Assembly (NCBI GenBank): GCA_905250025.1
Contig: CAJNOJ010000328.1
Location: 43,211-107,210 of the forward strand
Direction of reading: 5' to 3'
Source of the DNA: Adineta ricciae
Taxonomy: Eukaryota > Rotifera > Eurotatoria > Adinetida > Adinetidae
Length of the DNA stretch: 64,000 nt
Positions 33,401 to 42,135 of the stretch are shown here, one piece after another. Under the pieces are notes generated by a model that saw only the letters and a program-made list of their open reading frames with translations, had not been told where the DNA came from and searched no databases. Numbering within the stretch: position 1 is the first letter of the stretch; every line of letters begins with the position of its first letter. A program made the position numbers and the translations under genes.

Positions 33401-35307
33401 CATTTGCGTTCATCTTCACCATCTGCACAGTCCCATTCGCCATCGCATTGCCATGCACCTTTGATGCATTGTCCAGTCCTGTTGCATCGGATGTACGGCT
33501 TCGAGCAAATCCAGTGCGTGCAGTTTCGTTCGTCATCACCGTTCCATGTATCCCACACCGTATTGCAATAGTGATGAAATGCCAAATGAATCTGCCGAAC
33601 CTTTTCATCGTCACGCAAAATGTCGCATGAAAAGAAATTATCATTCCAACATTTGTGAGAGTTCCAATCGATGAACGGAGAGATCTCGTCGGAACCATCA
33701 TCGCAATCTCGACGTCCATCACCAAGTTGATGGGTACTGATGTATTGGAATGGCACCGCTGAGAAACATCGATATCGATGTGGCCGATTCACCAGTGCAC
33801 TCAGCGATGGGAGCTCATCTTCTCCGTAAGGGCAATCTTGATAACCATCATGGATGCGCCATTCGCTAATGAACCGCTCGTTGGATTTGCACTGCCAAAA
33901 ACCACGATTATTTCTCGTGTGTGGTAGTCGTGAGTTGGTAAATGAGCTCGAGCACAATAAAAAGCGAAACGGCCATTGGTTGTATCTGCGGAGCACTTCA
34001 CGAGACGAGACGCAAAAGGATTGATTTAAAGTAGTGATGATCCCATTGCAAGTTGCACTTCCATGAAAACAGAAGTAATGCGGTCTCTGATGTACTGGCG
34101 CTATCGCATAGGGAGGAGCTTGACTAATGATTTTATTTAAATAAAAGATTGATTTATTATAGTGAGTATGCATGTTTGCTGTGAGAAATGATTGTCGTGG
34201 AAAGTTAAAAAATTCGTTGCACGATTGATTGAAAGGCTCGATCGTTCTTACTTTTCCTAACAGTAGATGTCGGAAAGCCGCTGTGCAATTATCATCCTCA
34301 ACTAGTTTTCTAAGATTATTAGCAGATTTCAGACAGGAACCATCATTGTTGGTCGTTCTCAATTCAAGCCCATGGTTCATTTCACATCGATGAAACATCT
34401 CTCGGTAATTGTTACAATGGTCTTGTTGGTCAAAGAGATGTTGCCATCTTAGGCATTGCCCGTCACCACATGAGTATGGCTCCTCACTACTACATAAACG
34501 CTCGGCACAGTCAGCCTGATAAGGCAATTGTCGACATCCTTGCACTGTCTTAGTCAGCATACTTAACCTTTGTTCGTCCGATTCATCTTGACAATCCAGC
34601 ATAGTATCAAACAGCCAGTCTTGTGGTATGCACATACCGTTTCGACATCGATACTCACTCACTTCGCATTCATTGGCTTCCAACAGTTCGCAATTATACT
34701 CATCCTCACCAAATTGGCAGTGTTCAATCCCGTCGCAAACGTATCGCCAATCGAGGCAGTTCGTGCCCATCTGGCATGGAACATCAATCAAACACCATTT
34801 GTCGAGGAAAGAACCAACCCTAGCCGCTGTAAGTTGGCTCACCAGTACCGATCTCGGAGTAAGACGGAAGTCAGGTTTCAGGTATTCGCAATTCATTCCG
34901 AATCTATCGTTAGTGCAATGACAGATAGATTTATTATCGTAATGCTTCGACTTCAGTGTGGCGAGTGATAGATAGTGCGCATATGATTGGGCTATATCAA
35001 TTGGTACAGACCAATTTAGTAATTCTTCGGCACTAACATCACTTGATCTCAATTCTTTAAATGATCGTGTCATGTTCTCGGGACATGAAAACGATGAGAT
35101 TGGAATCTTGGATACATTCGTGGGTCTCTGGCAATACCAGGTCGACTCGATCAGCAGACAGTCGTGAAAATGTGCAGCGGACGATGGAAACGAAAAATAT
35201 AGAAGCCAATCGAAAGTAGGCTGTTGAACAGATCCGTGTGTTAGTAATATAATAAGAATAATCCCTTGCATGACGACCCGTACATATTTAGTCTCCACGA
35301 AGACCAT
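30409..35307 (-). CDS. Giant LDLa/EGF-like 7TM receptor
   Basis: A single 1632-codon exon. A hydrophobic signal segment near residues 10-28 is followed by a very large Cys-rich ectodomain. LDL-receptor class A repeats include LDWRYVCDGIEHCQFGEDE, CRNGMCIPQDW, CIKGAWQCDGEWDCADGEDE, CIHNSLVCNGFNDCIEGSDE and FQCLNGKCIP, most with the calcium-binding D/E cluster. EGF-like units include SCFCPPNHYGDRC, CQCPSEFTGQFC and CLNNGSCYAHA with CICGQYYSGRRC. A 7TM domain occupies about residues 1320-1615, with a short basic tail. A rhodopsin-like core on an LDLa/EGF stalk recalls the LGR/relaxin-receptor layout without leucine-rich repeats. The gene is more GC-rich than its surroundings. Probably a cell-surface receptor; ligand unknown. 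Confidence 0.88.
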   Translation of the reverse strand: MVFVETKYVRVVMQGIILIILLTHGSVQQPTFDWLLYFSFPSSAAHFHDCLLIESTWYCQRPTNVSKIPISSFSCPENMTRSFKELRSSDVSAEELLNWSVPIDIAQSYAHYLSLATLKSKHYDNKSICHCTNDRFGMNCEYLKPDFRLTPRSVLVSQLTAARVGSFLDKWCLIDVPCQMGTNCLDWRYVCDGIEHCQFGEDEYNCELLEANECEVSEYRCRNGMCIPQDWLFDTMLDCQDESDEQRLSMLTKTVQGCRQLPYQADCAERLCSSEEPYSCGDGQCLRWQHLFDQQDHCNNYREMFHRCEMNHGLELRTTNNDGSCLKSANNLRKLVEDDNCTAAFRHLLLGKVRTIEPFNQSCNEFFNFPRQSFLTANMHTHYNKSIFYLNKIISQAPPYAIAPVHQRPHYFCFHGSATCNGIITTLNQSFCVSSREVLRRYNQWPFRFLLCSSSFTNSRLPHTRNNRGFWQCKSNERFISEWRIHDGYQDCPYGEDELPSLSALVNRPHRYRCFSAVPFQYISTHQLGDGRRDCDDGSDEISPFIDWNSHKCWNDNFFSCDILRDDEKVRQIHLAFHHYCNTVWDTWNGDDERNCTHWICSKPYIRCNRTGQCIKGAWQCDGEWDCADGEDERKCSTNKSRFSLEEVCHSRGDFFCITPEFIQDPVKLHLCISWTQVGNNQIDCLGATDERNTAWCREDNRMLGHRFRCANGSCIHNSLVCNGFNDCIEGSDEQVCYWMHGSNRTTSTCNYPQFQCLNGKCIPSYSCSKRKQCADSEHLFWCANTLVAYRGNKRSLSNYDEFCMGTREAFTSTPSTTSGTVSPPPASASLSVLVCNHGLIIQKNTSYGLVTSCFCPPNHYGDRCQYYSRRIPIRVRLDRLHRTDLPHILHIYMYLVCNRSEIVDYAQFVDSVGNTRLKYDRYLLYPQPKPSCQYSVRFEALNSSSVNIDLLAVWEYAIAFDFLPSYRFAKILRFPLIEHAHIPWNCAQFICQNNGTCHVIINRHELGDSHCQCPSEFTGQFCEQRHASKRCPCSQSAQCRAIHTDVTTDELDWFCVCPEGQVPPLCRLKNPVCRSNPCLNNGSCYAHAEVGNYTCICGQYYSGRRCEKTTAIITLYSTTNRYFPHDHYQGFLLQLFGVRRGFTVLRQQSLIHWHQLPLSIPFDSQDVFTELGFLHVFERQVSSIRSRVHLLYANCTEHTRFRFAVDVAKAIDCKNLMTTKDIHMFHGYCQKHLSVHCFYTEEYFCRCDRDPSRAECVSFHLDLSECHQESVCFNDGQCIHGNRLNRSDFVCICPLCTTGKRCQYAFGRFTVTLETLLVSMSMGSLYQLIAPALMFIFGLLFNGISAIVFYKTYTRQLSPSKRSSRGCSIYLLTNSIFSQLTVTLLLVRIVHLLLIRIYPINLNVNINLCRILPYVMSSMWFVSSWIMSFISMTRMMFIVWPKAYLSIHSSRFAARMILVTMLLVFASCVTYILSYRILRETTDQQTETWCVLHLSSSNTIYLRLAMFLHQIVPFTLNVISTLVLLLHISQSKANMSKASHWNSFVIVLEQRVEFLIAPVVCFVSQLPQIILIFLDSCQFIDSRAFNIIALLFYYFSFAPQISILLIYTLPSPLYKEQLREISWLKHITRHK

Positions 35308-35882
35308 TACAGTAAACCGATTTCACCTACAGCTAAGATAGAAGATGGCAATGCAAATGATGTCGTATGAAAATCCTTGCTCAAATAAAGTAGATAGATT
35401 TGACATCATGCATATAAAACTTCCGTTCATGACATTATCAGATTACACAAAACGGTGTGTGCCAGACTAAACTGATTTCAAATAACACGTACATAGTATA
35501 GCATAATTACGTCGCATGCCGGAACGTGTTGATCTCATTTTCTCGTTACTAATAAATGTATTCTTCAATTTGTTCTTTCGTTCAAGAAAATATAGATATA
35601 TGTATTAGACAGTAAGCAAAATATCTGGTATGATATTTCAGAAATGAAATTGTATTTGTCATTTAGTTTATATTCACATATCAAAAACAAATGTCAAGAA
35701 AATTGACTCAATTAGTATGTATCATATAGGTCTGATAGAGCGCATTGAAAAAAATTGTTCGAATATTTTAAGTACCATGGAAAATTCTATTGCAATAACA
35801 AACTTCATATTCTACTAATATATTCGATTCTTTATTAGAAATATCTCAAAATTACAATATAATTATAAATGATGCAAATGAA
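35308..35882. other. Spacer between two minus-strand genes
   Basis: AT-rich, without a gene. TATAAAA at about 35413-35419 is in plus orientation and does not face the LDLa/EGF gene. Confidence 0.35.
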
Positions 35883-37021
35883 TCACAATTGTGATGAAAT
35901 TTGGTCTGGTAAAGCTTTAAAATATAGCAGAGCACCGAAATCACGTGGATCAAACCAGATCGGCGAATTGACAAAATGATCAACCACATCTGTCATACGT
36001 TGTGATATAAGAGTTCGAGACACAAATTGTGCTGTTGCAGCCAATGCTCTTCTTTGTAGCAACGATTTGAATGGTGAAGATTCTTGAACATCACAGAGGA
36101 AAAATGGGATACCATCAGCATCCATCATACTGCTCAGAGCAGAGAGAAATCTTTCTTGTATATCGATGGAAACGGATGATTGTGTCTTGAATGAATGAAT
36201 GGAAAAAGTTCAGTGCTATACGCACTTGACCACGATATGGATTGTTTACATCCAGTCGATCATCACAAAGAACAGTAGATGATGGTTGCCATATCATTGC
36301 TGCTGCAAACTGTTGTGAAGCGAAATCACCGACAATAAAAGTACCTACATAGTCATTTAACTGCATAATATGCCGTAAATCTGATAGAACTGGACGCTGA
36401 GTCCAATCAATCATATCAATCATCCAAAGACGTTCTGTTTCTTCCGAGGTAAGTTTCTGTAATTTAATACTATCGGAAATGAGTCCCGTGGGTAGAATGA
36501 AAGAGTTCAGTACAATGCCTGCTTCAGGCTCTGCACCGAGTGAACGTCGTTGAAAACTCAATGATGGTAGATTGGTAACTGACGTGTAACCTTGTGAATA
36601 ATCAATGTGTCGAACACTACGCCACTGACTCATATGACTAAAGAGAGTCGTTAGAAGATATTTACGCCTTTGATTAGGATCGACGCGACCTAAACGGGCG
36701 AATGCTACATTCATTAGATAAAATCCAAATTGTACTTTTTTCAGATTAACAGCCGCAATAGCAACGATACGACCGTCTGTCGGTTCCATCAATGTAAAAC
36801 AATATGATTCGGGATATTGTTTCATGCAATGAAGATGATCAATAGATTCACAATGAAATAAAACAGGCGATGCATTATTAATTAGTATCCATCGTTGCTA
36901 CTTTATGATTTGTCGATTCACATCGGCGAAATAAGTCACGTATGGCAGTTAGATCTTTTTCATAATCATCCATCGAATGAACACGAAAAATCAATCCTGA
37001 CGATCTTGTTGTTGTTATCAT
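35883..37021 (-). pseudogene. GNAT-like acyltransferase gene with two frameshifts
   Basis: Starting at ATG 37021, three consecutive frames join into one protein. Frame 1 ends near 36895, where one extra base (GCAACGATGG) leads into stops. Frame 2 contains LHCMKQYPESYCFTLMEP, then VDPNQRRKYLLTTLFSHMSQW, the acetyl-CoA-binding-like motif A of GNAT enzymes, and DYVGTFIVGDF. Near 36195 a tandem CATTCATTCATTC carries one extra 4-bp unit, after which frame 3 continues to 35883. If the lesions are real the gene is dead; if they are sequencing errors it would be a normal gene of about 378 codons. The substrate is unknown and assignment to GNAT rests mainly on one motif. Confidence 0.6.
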
Positions 37022-37814
37022 TTTTTTCTTCTCCAAATGTAAAAATTCTGCTATATGTCTGTTGGATTCATTTATATGTCTTATCTTTCTTTTGTGTTCT
37101 ATATTTTTATCTAGAAGTAACTCCTAACAAAGATGTTCTTAAATAGATACTGAGAAAAATCATTCAGACTTAAAAATTATTCGACGAGTAATTAATTCAT
37201 TGTGTTTCTTGGATCTGTCTGTCGAAGTGATTTGTAACAGAGGAAAAGCATAATCAATGCATCCTCTTCATTTCTGTTGACTCCCAAGGATGTCTGTTCT
37301 TATTCGAGACCAGAAAAAGGTTCTATTAATATATCGTATTAAAACTACATTTAATGGTGATATATCTGGAAGTTATATCGCTGTTTTTTTTATCGTGTTT
37401 TGTCAAATCTATAACAAAAATCGGAACATATCGGTAATCAGGCCATACAAATTAATACCTGCATGCAGAGCAGTCAAATATTTCATAAAGCACTCATGTC
37501 ATCACCGTGCGTCTCAGGCGCCTCGATTCTCTGAAAGTCACTTCACATCTACCTCACACACCCTTAAGTTTTTGCCATGAAAAGCATTGTTTAGTCTTAA
37601 TGTTATATGTTTAACCTTTATTCATAATAAAAGTAAATGCACTTTTTTATAGTATTACGTATTCTTCACAATGAAACGTTTCTGAATGCTTGTTCGTATT
37701 AACCCTAGTACTCCGAGCCTATTTTAAGCGCTATACTAACAACATTTCTCTTCATCGAGTGACTTCTTTACTCTTGCATCAATGCTCTGATCGTATGGAA
37801 GGCGCAAAACCCTC
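37022..37814. other. Intergenic, no gene supported
   Basis: Short ORFs (37290-37580 and 37690-37814) are not supported. AT-rich up to the gap, where GC content begins to rise. Confidence 0.35.
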
Positions 37815-37913
37815 NNNNNNNNNNNNNNNNNNNNNNNNNNNNNNNNNNNNNNNNNNNNNNNNNNNNNNNNNNNNNNNNNNNNNNNNNNNNNNNNNNNNNN
37901 NNNNNNNNNNNNN
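37815..37913. other. Assembly gap (99 N)
   Basis: A run of 99 undetermined bases, entered on the right by a tandem repeat that probably caused the gap. Confidence 0.99.
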
Positions 37914-38160
37914 GCGTTCAGACGCGCTTATAGGATGCGTCTAGACGCGTTTCTTAATTCTATCGCGTTCGGATGCGTTTATAGGATGCGTCTAGGCGCA
38001 TTTCTTAGTTGTATCGCGTTCGGGCGCGTTTATAGGCTGCGTCTGGCCGCGGTTCTTAGGTTCTACCGCGTTCAGATGCGTGTATAGGATGCGTCTGACC
38101 GCGTTTGATAATTCTATCGCGTTCGGACGCGTTCATAGGCTGCGTCTACACGCGGCACTA
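37914..38160. repeat. GC-rich minisatellite, about 51-59 bp unit
   Basis: About five copies of GCGTTCGGACGCGTTTATAG, then GATGCGTCTAGACGCGTTTC, then TTAATTCTATC. Each unit has nested inverted words (GATGCGTC, GACGCGTT) able to form hairpins. The true copy number is hidden by the gap. Confidence 0.8.
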
Positions 38161-39558
38161 CACTATGTGAAACACCAAACGCGTCCAAACGCGTTTTTTC
38201 TGCGTTTCAGAGTTACATGGGGGATAGATCTCAACTACAACACAGAAGATCTGAATAATCCAATATATCCTGGCGGTTCGTGACACATCAATGGAATGAA
38301 AATTGAACATATTGTTGCTACAAGAATCTATTCCCGTTATAACCTTAATATTGACGAATCAAATTTATAATTTCGAACTGTTGTTCATATAGAGCACAAT
38401 GTAGATTTACTGAAGATGATCGTTGTGTTGTATATCGATGGATTTGTCAGCATTGTGTTGGAAAATGTTAATTGAAACATCTGAGTAAATCAGGTGAAAG
38501 AAAAATCTACATGTTTTATTTAGTTGATTCGTCAATTCGAATTTTCTACCACAACAATTACATTGGCTAACCGATATGATACATTCAATCAATTACCATG
38601 GTTAATAATCGAACAAATATGAAGTTATTTAGGTGATCAGATGAGTTTAGATCAAGCAAATGAACATTGAAAAAAGTTAATTGACAGAAAAAGATATTTT
38701 GCTTCTTTGAATAGCTCTTCACCAACGAATTAGACTTCAATATATAAAATATTCTTTATTTTTTAGTACAAATAACAGCAAAACGGCATTTCAATGAAAT
38801 GTCAATATTGAGCGAGATGAGATTCTGATCATCCAGAGTTATAGAAAGAAATTTCGTATAAACTATCATTTGATACTTGTCTATCCGTCGTCAAACTGCA
38901 GAAATGGTACAACACTATTGGGAAAATGGCTGTTGAATTGATATGTGTTGTTTTACTCATTCGAAAATGTTCCATTCACTTATTTAGATACTATGTAGGA
39001 AATATATTATGAAATCATGTTCAGCGATTTCTTATTTTCATTATTCTAATGTCAATGACATGGTGAATCGCATTACTTCTTTGTTCTACTGTCAATATTT
39101 CTTCACTGATATATGATCTTCACACGATCATTTCTTTCCAATCTTCCAACGTGGATGACGTATCCATGCTCGGTTTATTCCCTTTTTATGTGATACGATA
39201 TCGTAAACATCTTACAAAAATGAATTCAAGTGAAATCTTGTACCTTTTTATTGATGTCAGTATAGTCAACAGGTATTATTTCAAGATACTTTCGTAGTCA
39301 ATGGTAACATCACGCGAGAAAAATTGGAAAGAAAACGAACTTACCATATTACCGAGATAATCATCGCAACACTGACTAGTTTTTATTTCGAAGTATATGC
39401 AGGTAGAATAGCGTCATTGATGTGAGTTTCTGTTTGTATAGATATCGATAAATAACTCACGATTTTTTATTAGCACATTTCTCAAAGCAATATGCAATTG
39501 TCTTCTCAGAACGTGTGTTTATTTGAATATTTTTAGAGAACGTTTTTGATTATTACAT
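38161..39558. other. Intergenic with decayed coding traces
   Basis: Short in-frame traces such as GIDLNYNTEDLNNPIYPGGS (about 38221-38280) and FNQLPWLIIEQI (about 38585-38620, F-box-like) look like debris of old genes, with many stops between. No intact gene. Confidence 0.35.
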
Positions 39559-41594
39559 ATGTTAGCGAACGATTATATAAATCGACAAGCATTAGACGAT
39601 TCGAACCATGACATTGGTTCTTATTATGACATACGACGCGATCGATTTTTAATGCATTCCTGCTTAAAAACTGGGATTGTATTAGATGGCAATATCTTGG
39701 ATATCTCACCTACACGAGTATTGTTTACGAGCATAGTTTTCGTGATACGATGGCTGATAAATTTAAAAAATTTAAAATTGATCTGGATCTATCTGCAAGT
39801 ATCTTATCTGGTCTGGCAAAACCGAGTGGTTCGTTCAAGTTCTTAACAGAATCCCCAAAAACGAGTCATATTGTCCAAGCGTCCATTTTCTACCGCGAAA
39901 TAGTCCGATCAAAACAATTCAAGGAAGTCATTCTAAATAATAACAAGAAATTAAACGAATTGATTACATTTAAACGACAACCGATCGAGGCCACGCACAT
40001 CGTTATCGGTGTTATTTACGGCTTCTGTGTCAGTGCAAATTTCGAACGACGCGTCGAAAAGAATGAAAACAAATGTGAAGTCGAAGGTAAATTAAAAGTC
40101 ATGCTAACCGAAGTTAAAGCTCTTTCGTCCGGCTCGGGTGAAGCCAGTGCAGAATATAAACAAACGTCGACAATAAGTAAGAATTCATTTCATGTTAAAA
40201 TCTACACCGATATCAAGTTTACCAATCAACTACCACAGACTGTTGACGAAAGTTTAGCATTTTTTAAAGATCTGCCAAAATCCATGGAAAAAATGACTTC
40301 ACAAGCTAAGCCAATTGAATATATTCTTTATCCTATTAACAATTTCAAACGTCAATTGAAAATATCTATCGATGGTTTGGACAGTTTGCTCGTAAGTCAA
40401 GGGACTTTATGCAAAATTCAATTAGATGCGGATCGTTTACTCGAAATACAACAGAAATATGCTGATTACTTTGAAACGTACGGAAGTGTTTCAGTTTGCA
40501 TTTCAGATGCAACACGTAAATGCATTGGAAAGCGGCATGTTGAACTGCTGCATGCTCAGGTTGCGTATCGTGAAATGCTAAGCGAAAACTTAGTGAAAGT
40601 TCGCAGCAATAATATTGATGAAAGGACATTTCTAGAACAAATCAATACTTCTTGTGATAAACTTGTCCAAATGCACGAACAAAGTTATTCTCAAAACGAA
40701 CAAATTCATTTTCTTCGTACTGCATCAGATCGTGGATGCATTTTAGTCGATAACAATACTACGGAGAGTCTTATGCTCTCTGAATATGGCGAAAAAGAAC
40801 AAGATCTATTTATTGGCGTTATCAATGATCATCTCATAGTCAATGATGATGCCAGTTGGAAACTTTTCATGAGGAAATTTACCGATCTTATGCACTCAAG
40901 GAAAGACAATGTCAAATTTATCCTTCGTAATGATAATTTAGATCCAACTACTGCAGATTCAAAATTACCAACTAATTTTAGTATTCTTCATTACTATGAC
41001 AGAAAGTTAATAAGAACGGAGCTTATAAACATCAATGATAATCTTCATGATACAAAACAATATTGCCATCGATGTGGAGCAGAAGACAACGAAGAACGAT
41101 TTGTCGCGTTTGGACTTGATCCAAGTGTAAGACCAACACCAGATAATAATTATACCGGAAGGGTATCACAGTATGGAAAAGTTATTAGCTGTGAGAGTTT
41201 AATTCAGTATGGCGCCACGAGTTTGAAATATTCAGCTGGTGTTCATCGAATTGAATTTCAAATTTTGTCTTGTGAAAGTAAAACACTTCAGTTTCACATG
41301 AATATGATTCATAGGTACGATGACATTTCACGTATTGAAATCAAATTCGGTGCACCAATTCTGTCTACTGAAAATTTGTGTGAAGTTAATGATATATTTG
41401 AATTAACGATCGATTGTGATGCGTATAAAGTTGTGTTAGTCAATCGAAGAACAAGATGGACACAAGCAATTGGTGTTGATACCGATAAATATCCGTTACC
41501 ATGGGCTTGTCTATTCAGACACAGCAATGCATATCTTCGCACTCCAAAAGTACAATTACGCATAAATAAAAGCACTCATGAGAGAAATTCGTAA
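39559..41594 (+). pseudogene. SNTX-like protein with B30.2-like C-terminus, one frameshift near the 5' end
   Basis: The main frame (39750-41594, 614 codons) resembles the stonustoxin-like (SNTX) family, which is widespread in animals and not limited to venoms. It has HIVIGVIYGFCVSANFERRV, a helical middle part, a thioredoxin-like segment near residues 355-400 and a C-terminal part (about 450-605) resembling a B30.2/SPRY-like domain (SAGVHRIEFQI, FELTIDCDAYKVVLVNRRTR). The family's N-terminal region is read in another frame from 39559 (IGSYYDIRRDRFL). The frames meet near 39705, where one base seems to be missing, so the N-terminal part is separated. Either a recent pseudogene, a shorter protein from the ATG at 39750, or a sequence error. 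I see no evidence that it is a toxin. Confidence 0.65.
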
Positions 41595-42135
41595 AGTGAC
41601 CCATTATGTATGGTATATGCTCTGAAACGATTCTAATCGAAACTTATATACGAGAGAAAATCTGACAGGCTATGAATTCGCATTCGTTGCATATTGTGAT
41701 AAAATCTCAGTGGAATAAATTTGACATGTCGATAATTTCAATCATCTATTCTCGAGCAGTGTATGCTTTGAAAAATGAAATTTTCGAAGCATTATTTTTG
41801 TCATTCGAGAGAAGAAAAACATTTCGTAATTCGTTCTGTGGCACTCACAATTGAAAATGTGGGTTCAAATTTTATCTCTTTCCCTGAGATACGTTCAGTC
41901 CGTCAACAATGAATAAATATATAATGATCCGACTAGAAATAAAGCAGACAAGATGCTGAGTCAGGCGAGTGTTGAAATATGGCTCCTTAGTGAGCAACAC
42001 CGCATTTATTGATACAGAAGAACATAAAGTTCTGGGTTATACTCGACCATGAATACGAAGATAATGCGGAAGAATTCAAAAATTCATCAGATGAACTAGT
42101 ACTTTTAAACCATGATCTTCTGAGGGTAACATCAA
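41595..42135. other. Spacer before the MULE element, no gene seen
   Basis: AT-rich. The ORF at 41672-41854 has no recognisable motif. Confidence 0.35.

Noticed and set aside
32484-34968. Many ORFs on the plus strand opposite the LDLa/EGF receptor gene
   Set aside because: They are antisense shadows of a GC-richer coding exon.
37914-38160. GAAACGCGTC in the GC-rich minisatellite as a hammerhead core
   Set aside because: No CTGATGA partner is present in the units; the match comes from the nested inverted words.
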